Notes under the pieces: model-generated | What the model was told of the DNA's origin: nothing | Databases searched by the model: none | The model's input: only the letters and a program-made list of their open reading frames with translations | Program-made: the position numbers and the translations under genes | DNA from: Georgfuchsia sp049276455 | GTDB taxonomy: Bacteria; Pseudomonadota; Gammaproteobacteria; Burkholderiales; Rhodocyclaceae | Direction of reading: 5' to 3' | Assembly: GCA_049276455.1 (NCBI GenBank) | Contig: JBASWL010000021.1 | Location: forward strand, 62,001-126,000 | Length of the DNA stretch: 64,000 nt | Shown here: one piece after another, positions 45,985-56,603 of the stretch | Numbering within the stretch: position 1 is the first letter of the stretch | Layout of the letters: every line of letters starts with the position of its first letter

Positions 45985-46158
45985 TGGCTGACAATTCCAG
46001 ATTAGCATATTGATCCCCATGACCGCCAAGTCAATCAGCAATAGCTGCTTGGTCATGACGGTATCCAAGGTGCCGTTCAACATTACCGCCACCTGCGCAA
46101 TCAACATCGGCAGGGCGTGATGGATGATGTTGCGAGAGGGGGAGGGAGTGGTCAGCAT
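45985..46158 (-). pseudogene. N-terminal remnant of a MATE-family efflux transporter
   Basis: Reads N-I-I-H-H-A-L-P-M-L-I-A-Q-V-A-V-M-L-N-G-T-L-D-T-V-M-T, the first helix and D-T-V-M signature of MATE exporters, then I-D-L-A-V-M-G-I-N before losing similarity and stopping. About 50 of roughly 450 residues remain. 46159-46390 after it contains no gene; only the ribosome site of gcd is recognisable. Confidence 0.6.
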
Positions 46159-46390
46159 CGGGCTTGCTTCGAGGAAGCGACGGCAGGCGAGTGTTGCGCA
46201 AGAAATGTCACATGCCTTTCATGACAGATCCTTGTGGCTATGTGCCGCCATGAGCCTAAGCCGATAACACGAAAACAATTTGATGTTAGAGTTCAGCCGG
46301 CGTTCCCGATATGGCCGAATATGACAGCGTGAAACTGAAGTCCGCTGGACTTGATGATTTCCGGCAAACAAGGTGATCGAGGAGATAGGC

Positions 46391-48751
46391 ATGAATTCTG
46401 TTGCACCAGCAATGAAGCACAACACCTTTGGGTTACGATTGATCGCCGTATTGTTTATAGCCATCGGCGCGGCGCTCGCGCTGCCCGGCGCGCAACTCGC
46501 GATGCTCGGTGGCTCCCTTTATTACACGCTGGCTGGCGCAGGGCTGCTGGTATCGGGCGGGCTGCTATGGCGCGGGCGCGCTTCCGGCGCCTGGCTATAT
46601 CTGGTCTTGCTTGTCGGCACGCTGTCCTGGGCGCTTTGGGAGGCCGGCCTCGATGGCTGGGCTCTGTTCCCCCGCATCGGGCTCTTCCTCCTGCTTGGCC
46701 TCGGCCTGCTGGCCTGCCGGCGCTCATTTCCGGCAGTTGCGGTGGTGCTGGCCCCCGTTGTGATTCTGGCGCTGACCGGTAGTGCGGCACTGCTGCTGCA
46801 AAACTTGATCAACGAAAATTATTCCGCGCCCTCGCCTGCGGATTCAGCGCCGGCCCTCGCCGCCGCGCCGGGTGACGGCGAATGGCCGTATATCGGAGGC
46901 ACGGCGGACGCGCAACGCTTTTCTCCCTTGCAACAGATCACGCCGGCCAACGTGGCGCAGCTGGAAGTGGTATGGAAAGTCCATCTCGGCATGCCCCCGC
47001 CCGGGGTGCTGGGGGTGCTGGAAGTGACGCCGCTGAAGATCCGCGACACCCTGTACATGTGCAATTCGATGAACTCCGTGATTGCCCTCGATGCCGAGAC
47101 GGGGGAAACGCGCTGGCGGTTTGACCCGAAGACCGATAGCGAAGGCTTAAAAGCGTCGGTATGCCGTGGAGTCGCCTACTATCGGGTGCCGAATGCGGAC
47201 GGACTCTGCAGCGAACGGATCATCTCCTTTGCCAAGGAACCCGCCAGAATATTCGCGTTCGATGCGCATACGGGACAGCGTTGTCCCGGATTCGGCAGCA
47301 ACGGCGAAGTGAGCCTGCTCGAAGGCATGGGGAAGGTGGAAAAGGGCTATTACTATCCAACCTCGGAGCCAGTGATCGTCCGGGGAAAGATCGTCGTCGG
47401 CGGTAGTGTGATGGACGGTCAGAAGATCGGCGAGCCGTCCGGTGTCATCCGCGGCTTTGATGCCGTGACCGGCAGATTCGCCTGGGCCTGGGACATGGGC
47501 AGGCCCGGCGCGCATGGCCTGCCGCCGCCGGGTACCAGCTATACGCCGGGTACGCCCAACTCATGGGCGCCGATGACCGGCGACGAGGAACTGGGCCTGG
47601 TCTATGTCCCGCTCGGCAACGCCACGCCGGACTATCTCTCGTCGCACCGCACGCCGGAAGAAAATAAATACGCCAGCTCGATCGTGGCCATCGACGCCGG
47701 GACGGGTGAATTACGCTGGGCTTTCCAGACCGTGCATAAGGATGTATGGGATTACGATATCCCCGCGCCGCCGACACTGGTTGATTTTCCGACTGCGGAA
47801 GGGGTCAGGCCGGCCTTGATCCAGACCACCAAGACTGGCCAGGTCTTCGTGCTCGACCGGCGCACCGGCGCAACGCTGGTGCAGGTTGAGGAACGCCCGG
47901 TGTCCACCAAGGCATTGCCGGGCGAGGTGCGCTCCCCGACCCAGCCCTATTCGACCGGGATGCCCTCCTTTTCGGCGCCGCTGCGGGAATCGGATATGTG
48001 GGGCATCACGCCGTTCGACCAGCTGTGGTGCCGCGTCAAGTTTCGCGAGGCCAACTACGCTGGGGATTTCACGCCGATTACCGACAAGCCGACCATCGTC
48101 AATCCGGGTTATTTGGGCGGCTCGAATTGGTATGGCGTGTCGGTCGATCGCGAGCGTCAACTATTGGTTCTCAATGTTAACCATATGCCCATGTACGATC
48201 AGCTGATTCCGCGCGCGGAATCCGACCGGCTCGGCATCAAGCCGTTCCGCGCCGGATCGGGCACCCCCCCCAACTACGGCCACTGGCCGCAGGGCGGATT
48301 GACCCATTCAGCCAAGACAGTCTTCTTTGGTTCGCCCCTTGGAATACCGTGCACAAAGCCGCCCTTTAGCGAAATCGCAGCCGTTGACCTCAAGACCCGC
48401 AAGACGGTCTGGCGGCAGCCTCTCGGCACAGCTCGCGACATTGGGCCGCTCGGCATTCCCACCATGCTGCCGATCCGCATGGGCGTCCCCGCGCTTGGCG
48501 GGCCGCTCCTGACCCGGTCGGGTCTGATCTTCATCGCCGCCACGCAGGAGAAGGCCATCCGTGCCTTCGACATCCGGACCGGGAAAAAACTTTGGCAGGA
48601 TCGGCTGCCCGCTGGCGGGCACGCGAATCCGATGACCTATTATTCCGAGAAAAGTGGTCGTCAGTTTGTTGTCATCGCGGTCAGCGGCCATCTCATGATG
48701 CATAGCGGCACTGGTGATTACCTCATTGCTTACGGACTGCGAAAAAAGTGA
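46391..48751 (+). CDS. gcd: Membrane-bound PQQ-dependent glucose/quinate dehydrogenase
   Basis: 786 residues. Five N-terminal membrane helices (about 15-145) are followed by a periplasmic eight-bladed propeller with repeated tryptophan-docking text (G-E-T-R-W, G-E-L-R-W-A-F-Q-T-V-H-K-D-V-W-D-Y-D, K-T-V-W-R-Q). Oxidises glucose, quinate or shikimate in the periplasm and passes electrons to ubiquinone. Length is that of E. coli Gcd. ATG at 46391 chosen: GAGGAG lies eight bases before it. No PQQ synthesis genes are in the window. Confidence 0.93.
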   Translation: MNSVAPAMKHNTFGLRLIAVLFIAIGAALALPGAQLAMLGGSLYYTLAGAGLLVSGGLLWRGRASGAWLYLVLLVGTLSWALWEAGLDGWALFPRIGLFLLLGLGLLACRRSFPAVAVVLAPVVILALTGSAALLLQNLINENYSAPSPADSAPALAAAPGDGEWPYIGGTADAQRFSPLQQITPANVAQLEVVWKVHLGMPPPGVLGVLEVTPLKIRDTLYMCNSMNSVIALDAETGETRWRFDPKTDSEGLKASVCRGVAYYRVPNADGLCSERIISFAKEPARIFAFDAHTGQRCPGFGSNGEVSLLEGMGKVEKGYYYPTSEPVIVRGKIVVGGSVMDGQKIGEPSGVIRGFDAVTGRFAWAWDMGRPGAHGLPPPGTSYTPGTPNSWAPMTGDEELGLVYVPLGNATPDYLSSHRTPEENKYASSIVAIDAGTGELRWAFQTVHKDVWDYDIPAPPTLVDFPTAEGVRPALIQTTKTGQVFVLDRRTGATLVQVEERPVSTKALPGEVRSPTQPYSTGMPSFSAPLRESDMWGITPFDQLWCRVKFREANYAGDFTPITDKPTIVNPGYLGGSNWYGVSVDRERQLLVLNVNHMPMYDQLIPRAESDRLGIKPFRAGSGTPPNYGHWPQGGLTHSAKTVFFGSPLGIPCTKPPFSEIAAVDLKTRKTVWRQPLGTARDIGPLGIPTMLPIRMGVPALGGPLLTRSGLIFIAATQEKAIRAFDIRTGKKLWQDRLPAGGHANPMTYYSEKSGRQFVVIAVSGHLMMHSGTGDYLIAYGLRKK

Positions 48752-48800
48752 GCCGGAATATGGAATGTCGAGGCGCAATCGGGATCATTGCATGAAGCCC

Positions 48801-48826
48801 CCCTCTCCCGCGACAGCGGGAGAGGG
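48801..48826. repeat. Perfect 10-bp palindrome (REP-like)
   Basis: CCCTCTCCCG and CGGGAGAGGG enclose ACGACA-like loop bases (six). No T-run on either side. A degenerate relative of the same motif lies in the Sua5 gene at 12649-12699. The rest of the 253-base gap 48752-49004 has only a -10-like TACAAT at 48971-48976 and no gene. Confidence 0.55.
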
Positions 48827-49004
48827 TATCCGCCAACCCTGCCAGCAACGGCGTGCCGGTAAATTATGGGAACACTTGGCGCAGCAAGCCGAGTCAGCCC
48901 AGTTTTCGTATAACAACAACGTTGCCGGCTTATTGCGGCGCTACGTCCATCAGGAATCTCCGGGATACCCTACAATTCAGTCTTTGAACGGCTAATTTGC
49001 TGCC

Positions 49005-52000
49005 ATGACTGCCCGCCTGCGCGAAATCCCCTACAACTACACTTCGTTCTCCGACCGCGAAATCGTCATTCGCCTATTGGGAGCCGATGCCTGGCGCGTG
49101 CTCGAAAGCCTGCGCGTGGAGCGCGTTACCGGTCGCTCGGCGCGCATGCTCTACGAAGTGCTGGGCGACATCTGGGTAGTGCAACGCAATCCCTATCTTG
49201 AAGACGACCTGCTTGCCAATCCGGGCCGGCGTTCCGCGCTGATCGAGGCCCTGCGCCATCGCCTGCGCGAGATCGACAAGCGCCGCGAGGTTGCCAATCC
49301 CAGTAATGAGCGTGTGGCCCAACTATTGACAGCGGCAACCCGGGCGGTTGAACGCTTTGAGCAGCACTTCATCGATACCGCACAACTGCGCAAGAAAGTC
49401 ATGCGGGTGCTGCTGAAACACACACGGCGCGACAATATCTGTTTCGATGGATTGGCGCGCGTTTCGCATGTGACGGATGCCACCGACTGGCGTATCGAAT
49501 ATCCTTTCGTTGTACTCTGCCCCGACACAGAGGAAGAAATCGCACCGCTGGTGCGTGGCTGTATCGAGCTCGGCCTCACCATCATTCCGCGTGGCGGCGG
49601 CACCGGCTACACCGGCGGGGCCGTGCCGCTGACGCCGCTGTCGGTGGTCATCAACACCGAAAAGCTGATCGACCTCGGCGCCGTAGAGGTGGAGACGCTG
49701 CCAGGAGTGGACCGCCCCTATGCCACGGTGTTCACCGGCGCTGGCCTGGTGACGCGGCGCGTGATGGAGGCGGCCGAGAACGCCGGTTTGGTCTTCGCCT
49801 GCGATCCGACCTCGGCCGATGCGTCCTGTATCGGCGGCAACATTGCCATGAACGCGGGCGGCAAAAAGGCCGTGCTGTGGGGCACGGCGCTCGACAACCT
49901 TGCCTCGTGGAAAATGGTGACGCCCGACGGCAACTGGCTGCTGGTCGAGCGGGTTAACCACAACCTGGGCAAGATCCACGATCAGGACGTGGCGACTTTC
50001 CGGCTCACCCGCAGCAATGACCGCGGCGACAAGCTCGGCGAAGAAACACTGCAGATTCCCGGCGCGCAATTTCGTCGCATCGGACTGGGCAAGGATGTCA
50101 CCGACAAGTTCCTCGGCGGCCTGCCCGGTGTGCAGAAGGAGGGATGTGACGGCATCATCACTTCGGCGATATGGATCCTGCACAAGATGCCGCCGGTGAC
50201 GCGCACCGTTTGCCTCGAATTTTTTGGTCAGGTGCGCGAAGCCGTACCCTCAATTGTCGAAATTACGGAATATCTGAAGAAGCGTCCGGGTGGCGCCATT
50301 CTCGCCGGCCTTGAACATCTCGACGAACGCTATGTAAAAGCCGTCGGTTACGCCACCAAGGCCAAGCGCCACGGACGGCCCAAGATGGTGCTGATCGGCG
50401 ACATTGTCGGCGATGACGAGAACGCCGTCATGACGGCCTGCTCCGAAGTCGTGCGTTTTGCCAACGTACGCGGTGGTGAAGGCTTCGTTGCCGTCTCCGC
50501 CGAGACACGCAAGAAATTCTGGCTAGACCGCGGCCGCACCGCCGCCATCTCAAGACACACCAACGCCTTCAAGGTCAACGAGGATGTGGTGATCCCGCTG
50601 CCGCGCATGGGCGACTATTGCGATGGCATCGAGCGTATCAACATCGAACTGTCAATACGCAACAAACTCGACCTGTGCGATGCGCTGCGCGAATTTTTCC
50701 GCGGCGAGATTCCTGTGGCAGTGGGCGATACCGGCCTTGACCGGGCAGAACTGCTCGGCGACCGGCGCGAGCGAGCGCTGGAGCTGATCACGACGGTACG
50801 CACACGCTGGCAGTGGCTGCTGGACAACCTCGACTTGCCGCTGTCTGTTGCGGAGAAGGCCTTCGCGGAACTGGGCATCGAGGCTGCGCCGCACACCAAC
50901 AGCGCCGCCCAACCGACGTTGTTCCACCGCCTGCAGGATTATTCGGTGCGTGTGTCGTGGAAGAAGGAACTCAAGCGTCCGCTCGAAATAATTTTCGACG
51001 GCAGCATGTACCGGCCGATCTGCGAGCGCATGGAAACGGTGCAGAAGGATGTGCTGCGCGGCCGGGTTTTCGTTGCGCTGCACATGCATGCCGGTGACGG
51101 CAACGTGCATACCAACATCCCGGTGAATTCCGATAACTACGCCATGCTGCAGACCGCCAATGTGGCGGTGGCGCGCATCATGAAACTGGCACGCTCGCTC
51201 GACGGCGTGATTTCCGGCGAGCATGGCATCGGCATCACCAAGCTCGAATTCCTCAGCGAGGACGAGATTCGCCCCTTCCGCGACTACAAGCAAAGGGTTG
51301 ATCCCGAAGGCCACTTCAACAAGGGCAAGCTGTTGCCGGGTGGCGATCTGGAAAACGCCTACACGCCCTCGTTCGCACTGCTCGGCGTCGAATCGCTGAT
51401 CATGGAGCAATCCGAGATCGGCAAGATTTCCACTTCAATCAAGGACTGCCTGCGCTGCGGCAAGTGCAAGCCGGTGTGCACGACCCATGTGCCGCGCGCC
51501 AACCTGCGCTACAGCCCGCGCGACAAGATTCTCGGCACCGGCCTTCTGATCGAGGCCTTCCTCTATGAAGAACAGACCCGGCGCGGCGTTTCACTGCAGC
51601 ACTTCGACGAGTTCTCCGACGTGGCCGACCATTGCACGGTGTGTCACAGGTGCCTCAATCCCTGTCCGGTGGATATCGACTTTGGCGATGTCTCGATTGC
51701 GATGCGCAATTTCCTGCGCGTGCAGGGCAAGAAGAAATTCAATCTCGGCACAACGGTGGCGATGGCCTTCCTCAACTCCACCGACCCGGCGACGATCAAG
51801 CTGATCCGCGCCTTGCTGATCCAGTTCGGCTCCAGGGTGCAGCGCACTGCGTATCGGGTCGGCAAGACGCTGGGCCTCATCCAGTCGTCAACGCAGCGGC
51901 CGGCGGCAACCCTGGGCCGCGCGCCAATCCGGGCGCAGGTGATCCACTTCATCAACAAGCCGATGCCGCGCCATGTGCCGGCGCGCACGGCGCGCGCGAT

Positions 52001-52853
52001 GCTCGATGTCGAGGATGACAAGACCATTCCCGTCATCCGCAATCCGCAAAAGGTCGCGGAAGAGTCGGAGGCCGTTTTTTACTTCCCCGGTTGCGGTTCG
52101 GAGCGCCTGTTCTCGCAGGTCGGTCTGGCCACGCAGGCGATGCTCTACGAGATCGGCGCCACCACCGTGCTGCCGCCGGGCTACCTGTGCTGCGGCTATC
52201 CGCAGATCTCGAGCGGCGACGAGGAGAAGGGCCAGGCCATTACCACCGGCAACCGCGTGTTGTTCCATCGCGTTGCCAACACGCTCAACTATCTCGACAT
52301 CAAGACCGTCATCGTGTCGTGCGGCACCTGCATGGACCAATTGCAGAAATACGAGTTCGACAAGATCTTCCCCGGCTGCCGGCTGCTCGACATCCACGAA
52401 TACCTGATGGAGAAAGGCGTCAAGCTCGACGGCGTAAAGGGCGTACGCTACATGTACCACGATCCCTGCCACACGCCGATGAAAACGCACAACCCGCTCA
52501 AGGTGGTGAATCAGCTCATGGGCCAGGCAGTGGCGTTGAACGACCGCTGCTGCGGCGAATCCGGTACCTTTGCCGCCACGCGGCCCGACATCGCGACCCA
52601 GGCGCGCTTCCGCAAGGAAGAGGAAATGAGAAACGGTGCCGACAAGCTGCGCAGCGATGGATTTGCAGGCGAGGTGAAAATCCTCACTTCCTGCCCGTCC
52701 TGCCTGCAAGGGCTGCAACGCTACGACAATGATGCCGGCACCAGCGCCGACTACATCGTGGTCGAGATGGCGAAGACGCTGCTTGGCGACAAGTGGGTTG
52801 AGAGTTATGTAAGTGCAGCTAACAACGGTGGCATTGAAAGGGTGCTGCTGTAG
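49005..52853 (+). CDS. FAD-linked oxidase fused to Fe-S/CCG-domain reductase, with DUF3683 N-terminus
   Basis: 1282 residues. An N-terminal DUF3683-type region (about 1-160) precedes a FAD-binding PCMH domain (P-R-G-G-G-T-G-Y-T-G-G-A near 200) and a GlcD/D-lactate-dehydrogenase-type C-terminal FAD-linked domain (H-M-H-A-G-D-G-N-V-H near 690). Then come two 4Fe-4S motifs, C-L-R-C-G-K-C-K-P-V-C and C-T-V-C-H-R-C-L-N-P-C, and two CCG domains (F-P-G-C-G...C-C-G-Y; H-D-P-C-H...C-C-G-E). It combines GlcD- and GlcF-like parts in one chain and probably oxidises a 2-hydroxy acid into the quinone pool; substrate unknown. Confidence 0.9.
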   Translation: MTARLREIPYNYTSFSDREIVIRLLGADAWRVLESLRVERVTGRSARMLYEVLGDIWVVQRNPYLEDDLLANPGRRSALIEALRHRLREIDKRREVANPSNERVAQLLTAATRAVERFEQHFIDTAQLRKKVMRVLLKHTRRDNICFDGLARVSHVTDATDWRIEYPFVVLCPDTEEEIAPLVRGCIELGLTIIPRGGGTGYTGGAVPLTPLSVVINTEKLIDLGAVEVETLPGVDRPYATVFTGAGLVTRRVMEAAENAGLVFACDPTSADASCIGGNIAMNAGGKKAVLWGTALDNLASWKMVTPDGNWLLVERVNHNLGKIHDQDVATFRLTRSNDRGDKLGEETLQIPGAQFRRIGLGKDVTDKFLGGLPGVQKEGCDGIITSAIWILHKMPPVTRTVCLEFFGQVREAVPSIVEITEYLKKRPGGAILAGLEHLDERYVKAVGYATKAKRHGRPKMVLIGDIVGDDENAVMTACSEVVRFANVRGGEGFVAVSAETRKKFWLDRGRTAAISRHTNAFKVNEDVVIPLPRMGDYCDGIERINIELSIRNKLDLCDALREFFRGEIPVAVGDTGLDRAELLGDRRERALELITTVRTRWQWLLDNLDLPLSVAEKAFAELGIEAAPHTNSAAQPTLFHRLQDYSVRVSWKKELKRPLEIIFDGSMYRPICERMETVQKDVLRGRVFVALHMHAGDGNVHTNIPVNSDNYAMLQTANVAVARIMKLARSLDGVISGEHGIGITKLEFLSEDEIRPFRDYKQRVDPEGHFNKGKLLPGGDLENAYTPSFALLGVESLIMEQSEIGKISTSIKDCLRCGKCKPVCTTHVPRANLRYSPRDKILGTGLLIEAFLYEEQTRRGVSLQHFDEFSDVADHCTVCHRCLNPCPVDIDFGDVSIAMRNFLRVQGKKKFNLGTTVAMAFLNSTDPATIKLIRALLIQFGSRVQRTAYRVGKTLGLIQSSTQRPAATLGRAPIRAQVIHFINKPMPRHVPARTARAMLDVEDDKTIPVIRNPQKVAEESEAVFYFPGCGSERLFSQVGLATQAMLYEIGATTVLPPGYLCCGYPQISSGDEEKGQAITTGNRVLFHRVANTLNYLDIKTVIVSCGTCMDQLQKYEFDKIFPGCRLLDIHEYLMEKGVKLDGVKGVRYMYHDPCHTPMKTHNPLKVVNQLMGQAVALNDRCCGESGTFAATRPDIATQARFRKEEEMRNGADKLRSDGFAGEVKILTSCPSCLQGLQRYDNDAGTSADYIVVEMAKTLLGDKWVESYVSAANNGGIERVLL

Positions 52854-52869
52854 CGCTGCAGCAAATGCA

Positions 52870-52955
52870 AAGCAGACCTCCAACTGCAGGCCGATCATGC
52901 AGCCAACAATGGAGACAATGATTGCATCGATCAGGAACTACAGCATGAGGCCGCA
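52870..52955 (-). pseudogene. Decayed fragment of a MacB-type permease helix in the ggt leader
   Basis: On the minus strand the bases read L-stop-F-L-I-D-A-I-I-V-S-I-V-G-C-M-I-G-L-Q-L, against L-Q-F-L-L-E-A-I-I-I-S-I-V-G-C-F-I-G-L-L-L in the permease at 54683-55903. The DNA similarity covers about 80 bases (52870-52955 with 54850-54933). The glutamine codon has become TAG. The same bases in the other direction carry the ribosome site and start of ggt. Confidence 0.6.
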
Positions 52956-54669
52956 CTCGCACCTGAGAGTGCTGCTTGCTTTACTCGGCATCGCCATCCT
53001 TTGCAACGCGCTGGCCGCTCCAGTCGTGCCAGTGGCGGCCGAACATGGCATGGTGGTGACTGCGCAACACCTTGCCACGCAGGTCGGCATCGATGTGCTG
53101 AAGCAGGGCGGCAATGCGGTCGATGCGGCGGTGGCGGTCGGCTATGCGCTTGCCGTGGTCTATCCGGCGGCGGGCAATCTCGGCGGTGGCGGCTTCATGA
53201 CGCTGCGCCTGGCGGACGGCCGCCAGACCTTCATCGACTTCCGCGAGAAGGCGCCGCTGGCGGCGACGGCGGACATGTATCTCGACCATGACGGCAATGT
53301 CATCAAGGGTCTGAGCACCAGGGGATATCTGGCGGTGGCGGTGCCGGGCACCGTCGCGGGCCTCGAACTGGCGCGCGAAAAATACGGCAGCTTGGACCGT
53401 GGGGCACTGATCAAGCCGGCGATCCGCCTCGCGGAACAGGGATTCACGCTCGATCAGGGCGATGTCGACATGCTGCATGCGGCCACGGACGATTTCAGGA
53501 ACGACGCGGCCAGCGCGGCGATTTTTCTCAGTCACGGCAAGCCCTACGCCATCGGCGACAAACTGGTGCAACAGGATCTGGCCAGGACCCTGCACGCGAT
53601 CAGCGCCAACGGCGATGACGGTTTCTATCGAGGCCGGATCGCCACGGCCATCGCTGCGTCAAGCAGGGTGGGGCATGGCCTGATCACGCAGTCCGACCTC
53701 GACCAGTACCGGGCACGTGAACTGGAGCCGATCGAATGCGATTACCACGGCTACCACGTCATCTCCGCCCCGCCGCCGAGTTCGGGCGGGGTGGTGATCT
53801 GCGAAATGCTCAACATCCTCGAAGGCTATCCGCTCCGTGAACTTGGTTTCCATTCCGTCCCGGCCGTGCATGCCCTGATCGAGGCGATGCGCCATGCCTA
53901 TGCCGACCGCAACCGTTATCTCGGCGATCCGGATTTCGTCGACAACCCGGTTGCCCGACTTATCGACAAGGATTACGCGGCGAGCATTCGCGCCATGATC
54001 AATCCGGACAAGGCCGGCGTGTCGGCGCTGATCAAGCCGGACGTTCCACCTCACGAAGGCAGCAACACAACGCACTACTCCATCGTCGACCGCTGGGGCA
54101 ACGCGGTGGCGGTGACTTACACGCTCAACAACTGGTTTGGCGCCCGCGTCACCGCCGCCGGAACCGGGGTGTTGCTCAATGACGAAATGGACGACTTCAC
54201 TGCGAAGCCGGGCGTACCTAATAGTTTTGGCCTGGTGCAAGGAGTGGCCAATGCCATCGCGCCCGGTAAGCGCCCACTCTCGTCAATGAGCCCTACCATA
54301 GTGACAAAGGATGGCAAGGCAGTGCTGGTCCTCGGCACGCCGGGCGGTAGCCGCATCCCCACCGCCGTGATGCAGACCATCGTCAATGTCATCGATTACG
54401 GCATGAACCTGCAGGAAGCGGTTAACGCGCCGCGCCTTCATCAGCAGTGGTTGCCGGACTTCACCAACGTCGAAGACGGTGCGCTCTCGCTCGAAGTATG
54501 TGACCAGTTGGTCGCGATGGGGCACAAGTTCGGCAAGCCGCAGGAGGCGAATCATCTGGCGGCGATCATGGTCGGCGTGCCCGCCATTGGCGGCAAGCCG
54601 GTGGGGAATAATCGCTTCTACGGTGCCATCGATCCGCGCCGCAACACGGGGTTGGCGGCAGGGTATTGA
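52945..54669 (+). CDS. ggt: Gamma-glutamyltransferase
   Basis: 574 residues. Signal peptide (M-R-P-H-S-H-L-R-V-L-L-A-L-L-G-I-A-I-L to A-L-A), so periplasmic. N-terminal-nucleophile hydrolase that self-cleaves before Thr375 in S-N-T375-T-H-Y-S-I-V-D. Other family text: G-G-N-A-V-D-A-A-V-A near the start, G-N-L-G-G-G-G-F-M, P-P-S-S-G-G-V, and S-S-M-S-P-T-I. Breaks down glutathione and gamma-glutamyl peptides. Start at 52945 chosen because AGGAA lies nine bases upstream; earlier ATGs (52897, 52912) lie in the macB-like fragment. Confidence 0.94.
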   Translation: MRPHSHLRVLLALLGIAILCNALAAPVVPVAAEHGMVVTAQHLATQVGIDVLKQGGNAVDAAVAVGYALAVVYPAAGNLGGGGFMTLRLADGRQTFIDFREKAPLAATADMYLDHDGNVIKGLSTRGYLAVAVPGTVAGLELAREKYGSLDRGALIKPAIRLAEQGFTLDQGDVDMLHAATDDFRNDAASAAIFLSHGKPYAIGDKLVQQDLARTLHAISANGDDGFYRGRIATAIAASSRVGHGLITQSDLDQYRARELEPIECDYHGYHVISAPPPSSGGVVICEMLNILEGYPLRELGFHSVPAVHALIEAMRHAYADRNRYLGDPDFVDNPVARLIDKDYAASIRAMINPDKAGVSALIKPDVPPHEGSNTTHYSIVDRWGNAVAVTYTLNNWFGARVTAAGTGVLLNDEMDDFTAKPGVPNSFGLVQGVANAIAPGKRPLSSMSPTIVTKDGKAVLVLGTPGGSRIPTAVMQTIVNVIDYGMNLQEAVNAPRLHQQWLPDFTNVEDGALSLEVCDQLVAMGHKFGKPQEANHLAAIMVGVPAIGGKPVGNNRFYGAIDPRRNTGLAAGY

Positions 54670-54682
54670 GAACGAAGCTGCG

Positions 54683-55899
<1,217 letters not shown>

Positions 55900-55903
<4 letters not shown>

Positions 55904-56598
55904 GGCACAGCCGCCTCTTCGTGAATGTCGCTGTCGTGAACGATCAACCCATCCTTGAATCGTACCTGTCGCTTGGCATGATTGGCGACATCAGGTTCGT
56001 GCGTGACCAGCACGATGGTGATGCCCTCGCGATTGAGCGCTTCGAACAGCACCATGATCTCTTCGCTGGTCTGGCTGTCAAGATTGCCGGTCGGTTCGTC
56101 GGCGAGTATCAGGTGCGGTGCATTTACCAGTGCCCGGGCGATGGCGACGCGCTGCTGCTGGCCGCCGGAAATGCGATTGGGCAGCGACTGCGCATATTGG
56201 CCGAGGCCGACCTTTTCGAGCTGCTGCCGGGCAAGCTGGCGGCGCTGTTCCTTGTCGATGCGCGAATAGACCAGCGGCAGGGCGACGTTGTCTTCGAGGT
56301 TGATGCGGGGCAGCAGGTTGAAGCCCTGAAAGACGAAGCCGATGGTGCGGTTGCGTACCAAGGCCAACTGATCACGATTCAGCGTCGCCACATTGTGACC
56401 ATCCAGCACGTAGTTGCCACTGCTCGGCTTGTCGAGGCAGCCGAGGATGTTCATGAAAGTGGACTTGCCTGAGCCGGACGGACCCATGATGGCGACGAAT
56501 TCGCCGGCCTCGATGTCGAGGTCGACACCCTTCAGTGCCGGGAAAGGCCCGGCGGCGGTTTCGTAGGCCTTGGCCAGCCCGGCAACGTGAATCAGCAT
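55900..56598 (-). CDS. MacB-type ABC transporter ATPase
   Basis: 232 residues. Walker A G-P-S-G-S-G-K-S at 39-46, signature S-G-G-Q-Q at 144-148, Walker B L-I-L-A-D-E-P at 163-169, then G-N-L-D and the H-loop T-H-E-P-D. LolD/MacB class. Works with the permease encoded next, six bases after macA in transcription order. Separate ATPase and permease genes are the common alternative to fused MacB. Confidence 0.95.
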
Positions 56599-56603
56599 TG
56601 GGC

